A DNA stretch of 64,000 bases from CBDCVN01 sp965223585 (lineage in GTDB: Bacteria > Deinococcota > Deinococci > Deinococcales > Trueperaceae). Below the pieces are notes generated by a model, which had not been told where the DNA came from, made no database searches, and was given only the letters and a program-made list of their open reading frames with translations. Positions 35,153 through 44,432 of the stretch are shown one piece after another. Location: NCBI GenBank assembly GCA_965223585.1, contig CBDCWW010000014.1, forward strand, positions 62,001-126,000. The letters run 5' to 3'. The position numbers and the translations under genes were made by a program. The stretch's first letter is position 1; each line of letters starts with the position of its first letter.

Positions 35153-36529
35153 ATGAAAAAGCTTCCTATTATTCTTATTACTATTTTTGTACTTGTTGGT
35201 TTAGGAGTAGGCTATTATTTTTGGCAAAATAGTCAAGGTCAAAATAACAATAATAGCTCCAATGGTTCCACAACAGGCCCTACTGAACAGGCAGAGGGCA
35301 CTGAAACATCAGAGGAATCAACTGAACAAGAGTCTGAAGTTAAAATCTCCATAGGTGTTTACCCTAACCTAAATGAGCATATCGAAGCTATACTGCCAGA
35401 ATTTAATGAAAAACACCCTAACATAGAAGTAGATTTGAAAGTCCTTTCCTTTGCAGATCACCACAATGCTCTTATTACAGCATTAGCTGCTGGTTCTGGT
35501 GCACCTGATGTAGCTGCGCTCGAGGTAGGTTTCATAGCTAAATTTGTTGCCGATGGTGGTTTAGTTAACCTTGCTGAGGAACCTTATAATGCTTTAGAGT
35601 TTAAAGACCAGTTAGCTGATTATGCTTTACAACAAAGCACTACAACTGATGAACGCATTTTAGCTATACCTGTTGACTTAGGCCCCGGAGCAATGTTCTG
35701 GCGGAGGGATATTTTTGATAATCTTGACATAAATATTGAAGATGTCATTAAAAGTTGGGATGACTATATTGAATTTGGTCGTCAAGTAACAAGGGATACT
35801 AATAATGAGGTCTTCTTAATAGCAGACGCTGCTGATGTATATCAAGTAATGATTCGTAGTGGCATTGAAGATGGCAATAGTATTTACTTTGGGCCAGATA
35901 ATGAAGTCCTTGTCACTACTGAACGTTTTCATAACGCCTTGCAGGTTGCTAAAACTATTAGAGAAGAAGGTCTAGATGCTGAGATTGGTGCTTGGACTAA
36001 TGAATGGTTTCAAGCTTTTAAAAGTGGCAAAGTGGCAACTCAGTTTTCTGGAGCATGGTTCCAAGATGTCCTAAGGAATAATGCCCCAGACACTTCAGGG
36101 CTTTGGGGTGCTTCTAATTTGCCTAATGAAGTTTACTCGACTTGGGGTGGTTCTTTCTATGCCATACCTGAGCAATCAAAGAATAAAGAAGCAGCTTGGG
36201 CATTAATTCAATTCTTAACTACTGAGAAGGAAATACAACTAGACGCTTTTAACAATATTGCAGCTTTTCCATCACTTAAATCTGCTTGGGAAGACCCCAA
36301 GTTTGAGGAACCTATAGATTTCCTTGGTGGGCAGCAAGCAAATAAGCTTTATGTAGAAGTAATTGGTAATGTTGATGGGGTAACTACACACGCAGCCAAA
36401 GCCTTTGCCGAAGAAACCATGAAAAACGCAATAGCAGACGTACTAAATGACGACCGTGATATTGGTGAAGCTTTAGCAGATGCTCAGCGTCGTATTGAAA
36501 GATTGATAAAATTAAGATTTGGAGGCTAG
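35153..36529 (+). CDS. Extracellular solute-binding protein, sugar ABC-transporter type
   Basis: The ATG preceded by AAAGGA is preferred over one 24 bases upstream. The N-terminus (LPIILITIFVLVGLGVGYYFW) lacks a lipobox cysteine, so the protein is probably held by an uncleaved membrane anchor, followed by an N/S/T/E-rich linker. The rest is a family-1 periplasmic-binding fold: ISIGVYPNLNEHIEAILPEF, AAGSGAPDVAALEVGFI, AMFWRRDIFDN, VATQFSGAWFQDVL and WGGSFYAIPEQSKNKEAAW. No permease or ATPase gene is adjacent; the nearby GH12/GH8 genes hint at oligosaccharide uptake. Confidence 0.85.
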   Translation: MKKLPIILITIFVLVGLGVGYYFWQNSQGQNNNNSSNGSTTGPTEQAEGTETSEESTEQESEVKISIGVYPNLNEHIEAILPEFNEKHPNIEVDLKVLSFADHHNALITALAAGSGAPDVAALEVGFIAKFVADGGLVNLAEEPYNALEFKDQLADYALQQSTTTDERILAIPVDLGPGAMFWRRDIFDNLDINIEDVIKSWDDYIEFGRQVTRDTNNEVFLIADAADVYQVMIRSGIEDGNSIYFGPDNEVLVTTERFHNALQVAKTIREEGLDAEIGAWTNEWFQAFKSGKVATQFSGAWFQDVLRNNAPDTSGLWGASNLPNEVYSTWGGSFYAIPEQSKNKEAAWALIQFLTTEKEIQLDAFNNIAAFPSLKSAWEDPKFEEPIDFLGGQQANKLYVEVIGNVDGVTTHAAKAFAEETMKNAIADVLNDDRDIGEALADAQRRIERLIKLRFGG

Positions 36530-36595
36530 TAATTCTAACTCCATAAAATACATCTAGTAGTAAATTTACTCTACAAAAAATTTGTAATACAGCAT

Positions 36596-36621
36596 AAAAA
36601 TAGCGAGCTTTTAGCTCGCTA
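36596..36621 (-). terminator. Rho-independent terminator of the hsp20 gene
   Basis: Perfect 8-bp stem TAGCGAGC / GCTCGCTA with a five-base loop; on the minus strand it is followed by TTTTT. It lies 23 bp past the hsp20 stop and 66 bp past the convergent solute-binding gene. Confidence 0.75.
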
Positions 36622-36644
36622 TAAATCTATGGTTTCTTCCAAAC

Positions 36645-37094
36645 TTAGCTGACGTTTATTTTCCTAGCTCGAGCTGCCTCAACCTTAGGAATGTTCAAGC
36701 TTAGAACACCATCTTTTACATTAGCCTTTATGTTTTCAGCATCGGCTTGATTAGGTAGTGTGACAGTACGTGTAAATTCACCTTTTTGGAAATTACTTAC
36801 ATGGTACTGGCGACTTTCGTCACTCTTTTCACTTTCCTTTTCATAACTACCTTTAACTGTTAGGTGGCGACCTTCAATGCTGATATCAATATCATCCTTG
36901 CTAAAACCGGGCACAGCAAGCTCTAAAACAAAGTTCTTGTCTGTTTCATAAAGGTTAGCAGGATAGTTATTTACTGTATCACCAGCAGCTTGAATAAAAG
37001 GGCTGATAACATCACTAAAGAAACGGTCAAAGTCACCAAAAGGGCTACCTTTAACTACATCTGTGTTTGGGGTGCGTCTACGAATTAAAGTCAT
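36645..37094 (-). CDS. Small heat-shock protein, Hsp20/alpha-crystallin family
   Basis: ATP-independent holdase chaperone of 149 residues. The alpha-crystallin domain spans about 45-140: NLYETDKNFVLELAVPGFSK, DDIDISIEGRHLTVKG, FQKGEFTRTVTLPNQ and the GVLSLNIPK strand near the end. The ATG has AAAGGA upstream. It is monocistronic with its own terminator. No CIRCE-type inverted repeat was seen upstream. Confidence 0.9.
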   Translation of the reverse strand: MTLIRRRTPNTDVVKGSPFGDFDRFFSDVISPFIQAAGDTVNNYPANLYETDKNFVLELAVPGFSKDDIDISIEGRHLTVKGSYEKESEKSDESRQYHVSNFQKGEFTRTVTLPNQADAENIKANVKDGVLSLNIPKVEAARARKINVS

Positions 37095-37622
37095 TTAAAA
37101 ATCCTTTCTAGATTTCATATTTAAGCCTACTTAGAGGCTTCAGTAATTAAGAGTATAAAATATGAGTCTAATCTTGTCAAGTTTTATACGATTAACTCAT
37201 AAATAAATCTTCTAGCAAGTTACCAAAGTAATTTTAGGAAGCTATTAGATAGCAAGAGGGTTTGTGCTTGGCTCATGCCAAAGGCTACAAGGCATAGTAC
37301 CCCTGCATGGAATGGTGCGTGCAGCGCACCCTACTGCAAAATCAGGGAAATCACACAATTATGCTACTGGATGCAGATTCAAACCAAGTTAGAGAACGAA
37401 TTAAAAAATAGTCTCTTATAGGCATCAATCGTAGGGGTTTAAAATTTTAAACCCCTACAACACATGCTTGATGACAGGTGTTTCTATGTAGTTGTTTTGT
37501 GGTTGCCGTGCTTGAAAACATGCAAAGATGCATTAGCGCATGTAGAGACGCAAGATCTTGCGTCTCTACGATAGGAATCCCGTTAGTGTTTTATCGCTCC
37601 TTAAAACCCCAAAACTTATAAT
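37095..37622. other. Gene-free region with two perfect 28-bp palindromes
   Basis: Two 14-bp-arm palindromes: GTAGGGGTTTAAAA and its complement at 37431-37458, and GTAGAGACGCAAGA and its complement at 37542-37569. Near 37300-37335 is GGTGCGTGCAGCGCACCC, a third smaller inverted repeat. Such palindromes occur as dispersed repeats in many bacterial genomes; either could fold as a hairpin in RNA. No coding sequence is evident. Confidence 0.65.
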
Positions 37623-39806
37623 TTACATTCCATCTAGATTATCTACCTTGAAAAATAATGTTTCACCGTTGCTATCGTCAACACCGTCATTATCTGTAAC
37701 TGCAAAACTGTTACCTGCTACATCAATGGCAAAGCCTTCAATTTTATCAACAACATAACCACCTGTAGCTTTTAGATCAGGAATAAAATCATGGACTTTT
37801 TCTTTAGTAACTAGTGGAAGCTCTTCGCCAAGTTTGCTGGGTTCTAAGTCAGCTATAGCAACTCTATAAAGCTTTTTAATTTTAGCAGCTTCACCAATCT
37901 GATTATCACGCTCAATGATATAAACATGATCCCCATGGGCCGTAATTCCAGAAAGGCCTACCCAACCTTTTTCTGCTTCATCTGTTGGGTAACGTACTGC
38001 ACCCCACTCCTTTGTTTCTAGGTTATAAGAAACAAGTTTGACAATATTTTCAGGATCATCTTGCCATTGACGCTGAATAGCAATCCAAAGGGTATCCTCA
38101 ACTAAGGTTACTCCTTCAGAAGCCCAACGCTTTTCAACTGCAAGGAGTTCTGCTGGAAATGGAACTTGTTCTTCAATTTCACCGTCTGCATTTACATGAT
38201 AGAGGCCATGTGGGATCATTCTATCAAGGCGACCTTCTGAAGCGAGCCAAAAACCACCCTCGCCATCTGATGTAATTCCCTCGAGGTCTAAAAGTTGTGC
38301 ATTAGTACTACCACGTGTCACACGTGTAGCAGCAGTGATTTTTGCAGGTTCTTGATTTGCATCAATGGTAAAAATAGTTGGTTGCATAACATAGAAGCTG
38401 TCATTAACTGCATACAAAATTCCGGGCTTTTCAGGATCTGCAGCAAGGCCAGACAAAGCACCAAAACCAATTGGGCGACCATTATCATCCATGCCAGAAA
38501 TAATCATTGGATATGTTGCTTCATCTTCACCATAACTGTAAATTGTCACATGAGAGCGCACTCCACCATCTTCAATTAGATCAACTTCATTAGAAACAGC
38601 TAAAATATTGCGCTGTGGTATTGCTATCGCGCCTTCTGGCCCAATGGCTGTAGGTAAAAGCTGTATGAACTCGGGCTCGGCACCAGTGTCTTTATAAACA
38701 CCAATTACAGAACCACGCTCAGAAAGTAGAAAGATGTAATTATCATCACCGAATTTTTTTACTTCCATGCCCTCTGGTTCAACACCCTTATTACCAGAGC
38801 GTCTTTCTGGATAGTGTCCAGCCATTGCCACTTGGTATTCAAAAGAAGGGCCAGACTCATAGAGTTCTTCACCATCTTTACTAAAAATTGTAAAACCTCG
38901 AGCACCACCTTCATAATCACCTTCATTAGCAACCACCACACGATCATTGTCTAGCCACTGGATTGCATCGGGTTCTCGAGCAATACCAAACAACTCACCA
39001 TCAAAAGTTAAAGCACCCTCTTCTTCAACATCAACATTTTGCAGATCAACTGAACCAGCAGAAAAATGGCTTATCACGCTACCGTCATCACCATTGATAA
39101 TGACAATATGATTGTTCTCTTGCAAAGTTACAGCGATTTCATTGTTCTCGTTTATATCAACAAATTCCGGTTCTGGATCGTCGCCAGCGACAGATGCAAG
39201 GCCTGTAACGTCTGCTGTGATCTGGCTATCACAAATTGGAACACCGTTTTCAAGCTGAAAAATTGCAACATTGCCAGCTGGCATTTGTGGAATGACACCA
39301 TCGTTTAGATCTTCATCACGCTCATTTTCAATGGCAATAACAACAATAGAGCCGTCAAGTGATACAGCAGTTGAATCTGGCTGGCCGCCAAGATCACATT
39401 TAGTTTCTACAGATTTTGAAGCAAGGTCAATTACTGCGAGGTGCCCAGATGGCTCGGTGAAGCTTTCAGAGGTGTTGACAGCAACTAAAATTTTGCCACC
39501 AGTCACAGAAACTGCTTTTGGCTCGCCATCAAGCATAATCGTACCAGCGGGCTTTGGTGAAGCTGGGTCAGTAATATCAATCATGCCAACAGCACCAAGT
39601 GGGCTGTCAGAATAAACTAAGGTCATGCCATCTTCTGTAGCTGATATAATTTCTGCAGATGTTTCCGTTGCCTGATCAACATTAGCAGGTAAATTGGTAT
39701 TGACTGGAAATGAAGCAATACGGTTAAAGAATTTATTTGCTGTAGGAATTTGTGCTTGGCTTAGTCCAGAGGCTACTAAGAATAGTATAAGGAGTAAGTA
39801 TTTCAT
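37623..39806 (-). CDS. Secreted beta-propeller and phytase-like (esterase-like) domain protein
   Basis: The ATG after GGAAAGG gives a clean signal peptide (MKYLLLILFLVASGLSQAQ); a longer in-frame start upstream is unlikely. Residues ~40-400 are propeller-like repeats (MIDITDPASPKPAGTIML, LAVIDLASKSVE, WLDNDRVVVANEGDYEGG). The C-terminal ~300 residues fit the phytase-like esterase domain: FGALSGLAADPEKPG, LDLEGITSDGEGGFWLASEG and KIEGFAIDVAGNSFAVTDNDG. It is probably a periplasmic or secreted Ca-dependent phosphoesterase-like protein; activity unproven. Confidence 0.8.
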   Translation of the reverse strand: MKYLLLILFLVASGLSQAQIPTANKFFNRIASFPVNTNLPANVDQATETSAEIISATEDGMTLVYSDSPLGAVGMIDITDPASPKPAGTIMLDGEPKAVSVTGGKILVAVNTSESFTEPSGHLAVIDLASKSVETKCDLGGQPDSTAVSLDGSIVVIAIENERDEDLNDGVIPQMPAGNVAIFQLENGVPICDSQITADVTGLASVAGDDPEPEFVDINENNEIAVTLQENNHIVIINGDDGSVISHFSAGSVDLQNVDVEEEGALTFDGELFGIAREPDAIQWLDNDRVVVANEGDYEGGARGFTIFSKDGEELYESGPSFEYQVAMAGHYPERRSGNKGVEPEGMEVKKFGDDNYIFLLSERGSVIGVYKDTGAEPEFIQLLPTAIGPEGAIAIPQRNILAVSNEVDLIEDGGVRSHVTIYSYGEDEATYPMIISGMDDNGRPIGFGALSGLAADPEKPGILYAVNDSFYVMQPTIFTIDANQEPAKITAATRVTRGSTNAQLLDLEGITSDGEGGFWLASEGRLDRMIPHGLYHVNADGEIEEQVPFPAELLAVEKRWASEGVTLVEDTLWIAIQRQWQDDPENIVKLVSYNLETKEWGAVRYPTDEAEKGWVGLSGITAHGDHVYIIERDNQIGEAAKIKKLYRVAIADLEPSKLGEELPLVTKEKVHDFIPDLKATGGYVVDKIEGFAIDVAGNSFAVTDNDGVDDSNGETLFFKVDNLDGM

Positions 39807-39957
39807 CTGTTTTTCCTTTCCAAAAACTGTCAATTTAACTAAGGTCATGCTGACATTACATTGTCATTATAATGTCAGCCAAATGTCATATCCTTGCACT
39901 TCGGCTCTGGAAAAGGTTTTATAGCTATAGTTGGCCAGAAAAACCTTGGACTTACAC

Positions 39958-39990
39958 AAACCTCGGAGGTTTTAAAAACCTCCGAGGTTT
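39958..39990. repeat. AAACCTCGGAGGTTTT palindrome
   Basis: Arms AAACCTCGGAGGTTTT and AAAACCTCCGAGGTTT with one extra A between them. It sits in the 475-bp space between two divergent secreted-protein genes, where I see nothing else except a strong GGAGG before the next start. Confidence 0.65.
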
Positions 39991-40281
39991 CGCAGAAAAA
40001 CTTTTATAGACATCTAGTACGTACTAGGTTAAATGCTGCAAAATCCAGCACTGTATAAGAGGTACTTGAAAACAATACTTCCCCTAACAAGTTCAATGAT
40101 TAAAAAACAACAAAATTTAGAGTTAAAATCAATCATTGCATAGCCCTCAGTAGGGACAAATCCTCATTAAGGCAGCCCTTTGTGTTCGGGCTATATGTAG
40201 ATGTCATACATACATAGACAAAATAGGAAACCACCTATACTCTAGTAAGTGCAACTCATGAAATTCTTTTGGAGGTTTCAC

Positions 40282-41604
40282 ATGAGAAATTATAGTTTTA
40301 AGCTTGTTCTAGTCTGCTTCTTACTTTTAATAAGTAGCGCTCAAGCCTTTTGTGGTTTTTATGTTTCTAAAGCAGATGCTGATCTTTTTAATGAGTCTTC
40401 TAAAGTTATTATCGCTCGAGAAGACAATAGAACCATCCTAACAATGGCAAACGATTTTAAAGGTGATGTCAGCGAATTTGCTTTAGTAGTACCTGTACCA
40501 ACAGTTATGCAAGAAGGGCAAATTCAAGTAGGCGATAACGCTATTATTGATAGAATTGACGCTTACAGTGCACCTAGGCTAGTAGAATATTTCGATAGTG
40601 ATCCCTGTATGCGTTATGATGTTCGAAAGCTCGAGAGTAATTCAGAAGCTCCTACTAGTTCTGTGGGAGAAAGTATAGGACGTGAAAGTGCACTAGGAGT
40701 AACCATAGAAGCTTCTTTTAGCGTGGGTGAGTATGATATCTTGATTTTAAGTGCAGAAGAATCAGACGGCTTAGAAACTTGGCTAGTAGAAAATGATTAC
40801 AACATACCTGAAGGCGCTGCACAAGCTTTTAATAGCTATATCAAGCAAGGTATGAAGTTCTTTGTTGCTAAAGTTAATTTAGAAACCTTTGAAGAAAGTG
40901 GGCAAGTATTTTTACGTCCTTTGCTTATGGCCTTTGAATCAGATGACTTTATGCTTCCCATTCAACTAGGTACTATTAATGCTAATGGTCCACAGGATTT
41001 AGTTATTTTTATGCTTTCTCCCAAAGGTAGAGTAGAAACTAGTAACTACCGCATGGCTAATATTCCTAGTGATGTCAATATTCCTGAGTTTGTTGAAGAT
41101 GATTTTGGTAACTTCTATTTAGATATGTTTGCTCACGGTTATGAAAGAGAAGATAGAGACGCTGTTTTCTTAGAATATGCGTGGGATATGGCTTGGTGTG
41201 ACCCTTGTGCTGCTGACCCATTATCAGAAGAAGAACTAAAAAGAGCTGGGGTATTTTGGCTAGATAATAGTGCAAACTTTGGTGCTCCTAATGTTTATTT
41301 AACTCGTATGCACTTACGCTATACTAGTGAAACACACCCAGAAGACTTAATGTTTGAAGTAACAAATAATCGTGAAAATTTCCAAGGGCGCTATATTTTA
41401 CAAAGACCTTTTGAAGGAGCAATTACTTGTGAAGCAGGTAAAGAATACCTTAATAGTGTAAGAGAAAGGCAAGACAAAGAAGCGCAAACGCTAGCAAATT
41501 TAACAGGTTGGGACATCACTGATATCAGAGCAGAAATCACACCTTATGACCCTGAAGAGAATGTGCCTTCTTGGTGGGAAGAAACTTTTGATCAGTCAAG
41601 ATAA
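40282..41604 (+). CDS. DUF2330 secreted protein
   Basis: The ATG with GGAGG eight bases upstream gives a signal peptide (FKLVLVCFLLLISSAQAFCG). The protein then has the DUF2330 opening, a conserved C-G-F-Y and KVIIAREDNRTILTMANDFKG, EFALVVPVPT and YFDSDPC blocks, and RPLLMAFESDDFMLPIQLGT. Conserved cysteines (MRYD region and WCDPCAADPL) suggest disulfides in the envelope. The family has no established function. Confidence 0.85.
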   Translation: MRNYSFKLVLVCFLLLISSAQAFCGFYVSKADADLFNESSKVIIAREDNRTILTMANDFKGDVSEFALVVPVPTVMQEGQIQVGDNAIIDRIDAYSAPRLVEYFDSDPCMRYDVRKLESNSEAPTSSVGESIGRESALGVTIEASFSVGEYDILILSAEESDGLETWLVENDYNIPEGAAQAFNSYIKQGMKFFVAKVNLETFEESGQVFLRPLLMAFESDDFMLPIQLGTINANGPQDLVIFMLSPKGRVETSNYRMANIPSDVNIPEFVEDDFGNFYLDMFAHGYEREDRDAVFLEYAWDMAWCDPCAADPLSEEELKRAGVFWLDNSANFGAPNVYLTRMHLRYTSETHPEDLMFEVTNNRENFQGRYILQRPFEGAITCEAGKEYLNSVRERQDKEAQTLANLTGWDITDIRAEITPYDPEENVPSWWEETFDQSR

Positions 41605-41673
41605 GCTTATCCTCTGCCTCTTTTACATTACTGCAACTGTCCTGTAACTCAAATCAATTAATATCAACTAAAC

Positions 41674-41916
41674 CTAAGAACAGCAAAGTTTTAATTTTTC
41701 TGTCCTGCTTAGGTTTTTAATATACATTTCCCGCTTTGATGCCAGACTGCGCGTTTCACAGTTTTCTTGATACATAAGAACAAAAGGTCCTCGGCCTTTG
41801 GTATACTTGGCACCTTTCCCTGTCTCATGAGCAATAATTCGGTTTGACAAATCATTGGTGATTCCTGTATACAGGCTTTCATCCTTACATTTCAAAATAT
41901 AAACGACCCAGCTCAT
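41674..41916 (-). CDS. GIY-YIG domain protein
   Basis: 80 residues from the preferred ATG: SWVVYILKCKDESLYTGITN contains the GIY-YIG pair as VYI/YTG, followed by RIIAHETGKGAKYTKGRGP and SKREMYIKNL with the catalytic-type glutamate. It is smaller than the copy at 16632-16925 and closer to the YhbQ type. Divergent from the next gene with 47 bp between starts. Confidence 0.75.
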   Translation of the reverse strand: MSWVVYILKCKDESLYTGITNDLSNRIIAHETGKGAKYTKGRGPFVLMYQENCETRSLASKREMYIKNLSRTEKLKLCCS

Positions 41917-41963
41917 TTTCAAACACCTGCGTAACATCAAAGACCTATGATAGAACACTCGAG

Positions 41964-43145
41964 GTGAAACCTCAATATGATGTAATCGTTATTGGAGCAG
42001 GTGCAGCCGGTATAATGTGTGCCATAGAAGCAGGCAAACGTGGAAGGCGTGTCTGGCTTATTGATCACTCAAAAAAAATTGCAGAGAAAATTAGAATTTC
42101 TGGAGGTGGGCGCTGTAATTTCACAAACATTCATGCCCGTCCTGAAAACTTCTTATCCAATAATAAGCATTTTTGTAAATCAGCGTTGACACAATATACG
42201 CAGCAGGATTTTATAGCTCTGGTTAAAAAACATGGCATTGCCTTTCATGAGAAAAAACTTGGCCAGCTTTTCTGTGATATCAGTTCACAACAAATCATAG
42301 ACATGCTGCTGAGCGAATGCCGTGCAGCTGAGGTAATGCTGGAGATGGAAACCAGCGTTCAAAACGTTGAAATTCATGATGGGGGTTATAGTGTTAAAAC
42401 TAACCGTGGGATACAGACTTGTTCATCACTTGTGATTGCAACAGGTGGACTGTCTATTCCAAAAATCGGTGCAACAAAATTTGGTTTTGAGATTGCAAAA
42501 CAATTCGGCCTAAAAATTGTTGAAACACGCCCTGCTTTAGTCCCCCTTACATTCCAGATCGACCTACTCGAGCGTTGTAAAATGCTAAGTGGTCTATCGC
42601 TTGAAGCCGAAGTATCCTGTGGAAAAACAAGCTTTGTAGAAGGGCTGCTGTTTACGCATCGGGGTTTAAGTGGCCCATCAATTTTACAAATTTCATCTTA
42701 TTGGCGTGAGGGCAAGGAGATCACAATTAATCTTGCTCCAAATGTTGATATGCTTGCATTCTTGAGGGAGCAGAAAAAAAGTCATCCCAAACAATATGTA
42801 CAAACAGCACTTTCCGAACATATACCCAAACGTCTTGCACACAGCATTTGTGAAGAGCAAAATATTACAGAGCAGATAGCTGATCTGCCAAATATAAAGC
42901 TAGAAATACTTGCGAGAGCAGTCAATGACTGGCGCATAAAACCCAGTGGTACAGAAGGCTATCGTACAGCAGAAGTTACACTGGGCGGTGTAGACACAAA
43001 TGAATTATCATCCAAAACTATGGAAGTCAAAAAGCAACCCGGCCTGTATTTCATTGGTGAAGTTGTTGATGTGACTGGTCAATTGGGCGGATTTAATTTC
43101 CAATGGGCTTGGTCATCAGGCTATGTTTCCGGTCAATATGCATAG
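41964..43145 (+). CDS. HI0933-family flavoprotein (BaiN/YhiN-like)
   Basis: 393 residues; GTG start. The FAD-binding motif is VIVIGAGAAGIMCAIEAG, followed by the family hallmark KIRISGGGRCNFTN. LLFTHRGLSGPSILQIS and GLYFIGEVVDVTGQLGGFNF near the C-terminus confirm this NAD(P)/FAD oxidoreductase family. Members act on varied substrates; the role here is unknown. Monocistronic. Confidence 0.9.
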   Translation: MKPQYDVIVIGAGAAGIMCAIEAGKRGRRVWLIDHSKKIAEKIRISGGGRCNFTNIHARPENFLSNNKHFCKSALTQYTQQDFIALVKKHGIAFHEKKLGQLFCDISSQQIIDMLLSECRAAEVMLEMETSVQNVEIHDGGYSVKTNRGIQTCSSLVIATGGLSIPKIGATKFGFEIAKQFGLKIVETRPALVPLTFQIDLLERCKMLSGLSLEAEVSCGKTSFVEGLLFTHRGLSGPSILQISSYWREGKEITINLAPNVDMLAFLREQKKSHPKQYVQTALSEHIPKRLAHSICEEQNITEQIADLPNIKLEILARAVNDWRIKPSGTEGYRTAEVTLGGVDTNELSSKTMEVKKQPGLYFIGEVVDVTGQLGGFNFQWAWSSGYVSGQYA

Positions 43146-43718
43146 AAGTGTATAAGATCACTAACTTTCATCTGTGTGAAATAAGTCTGATGGACATTGA
43201 TTTGTTTACTTAGCACAAAAATTCCTTATAGATATCCAGATAAATATTTGCTTTATCAGCGTGAGGAATGTCATCCTGAACTCTTCCGAGGGTAAACTAC
43301 GTGAAGGATCCCTCATGTGTTAACGGCATCTGAGATTCTTCGTCGTTTAGCCTTGCCTGCCCTAGAGTAAGGCGAAGGGTAAGGGCCTGTCCTTCAGAAT
43401 AACATGCTCACAGAGGGTGTTTCTCGCTAGGGGAAAACTTTTCTGGAGCACTATACTTTGCTAGATCACATCTAGATTTCCAGATAAGTCCTTGCGTAAT
43501 TAACGTGAGGAAAACCATCTTTGGGAAAGGACTTTTCTGTTGCACCATAGCAAAGCACATAATATACATCATATAAGACCAAAGTCCTAGTTTAGAATCA
43601 AACCAAGGTTCCAAGACATACTTCTTCTTATTTTCTACAGTAAGAGCTAAAGCGTTGACTATCTTCAACGCTAACAGCCCCAAAACTCTTATTTGAGTTA
43701 TTTAACTGGAGGTTAATC
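43146..43718. other. Gene-free region with a divergent MITE-like repeat
   Basis: At 43268-43405 an element starts ATGTCATCCTGAAC and ends TTCAGAATAACAT, a diverged inverted repeat, with GAGATTCTTCG inside; it is a relative of the cluster at 16264-17610. A 91-codon minus-strand frame here has no family features. GGAGG before the SDR start is at the right edge. Confidence 0.6.
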
Positions 43719-44432
43719 ATGAAAAGTGCCATTATTACAGGAGTTAGCCGTGGTTTAGGGCTTACCTTAGCTACATTCCTAGCTTCGCAAAACTATAATC
43801 TTATCCTAACTGCTCGAGATAAAAACTCTCTTAACAAAGCTACTGAAAGTCTTGTTCATGACTCGAGCCAAATTATCAGAATAGCTGGAGATATTACAGA
43901 CGCTACACATCGTCAAACTGTGGCTAAAACTGCTAAATCACTAGGAGGAATTGAACTTTTGGTCAACAACGCCTCAGAGCTAGGCCCCTCTCCCCTACCC
44001 TATTTACAAGGCTATCCCTTAAAAGATTTTAGCTCAGTTTTAAATACCAATGTTGTTGCGCCACTTGGGCTTATTCAAACCGTATTGCCGTTTATAAATA
44101 CAAACGGCCTAATTATTAATATTTCTAGTGACGCTGCTGTAGGTGGCTATGAAGGCTGGGGTGGTTATGGTGCTAGTAAAGCAGCACTTGACCTTGTTAG
44201 TAAAACCTTAGCTAATGAACTAGCAGATAGAAACATCGGTGCTGTAAGCGTTGACCCGGGTGATATGCGTACTAAAATGCATCAAGATGCTTTCCTAAAT
44301 GAAGACATTTCTGATAAGCCCTTACCAGAAGTCACTTTGCCATTTTGGGCTTGGCTTTTAGGGCAAAGGGTTAAAGCTGTTTCAGGGCAACGTTTTCAGG
44401 CTCAAGGTAAACTTTGGGAGGTAACAAAATGA
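43719..44432 (+). CDS. Short-chain dehydrogenase/reductase
   Basis: 237 residues, classical SDR. Cofactor motif AIITGVSRGLGLTLA (T-G-x3-G-x-G), NNAS in LLVNNASELGP, catalytic serine in INISSDAA and Y-x3-K in GYGASKAA. LTARD after strand 2 suggests NADP. The ATG is preceded by GGAGG. Its stop overlaps the ATG of a divergent QueA-like gene, so the two are translationally coupled and likely act on a shared substrate, possibly a modified nucleoside. Confidence 0.9.
   Translation: MKSAIITGVSRGLGLTLATFLASQNYNLILTARDKNSLNKATESLVHDSSQIIRIAGDITDATHRQTVAKTAKSLGGIELLVNNASELGPSPLPYLQGYPLKDFSSVLNTNVVAPLGLIQTVLPFINTNGLIINISSDAAVGGYEGWGGYGASKAALDLVSKTLANELADRNIGAVSVDPGDMRTKMHQDAFLNEDISDKPLPEVTLPFWAWLLGQRVKAVSGQRFQAQGKLWEVTK

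Noticed and set aside
43408..43683. 91-codon minus-strand frame
   Set aside because: No RBS or recognisable domain; it overlaps a spacer with a diverged MITE-like element.
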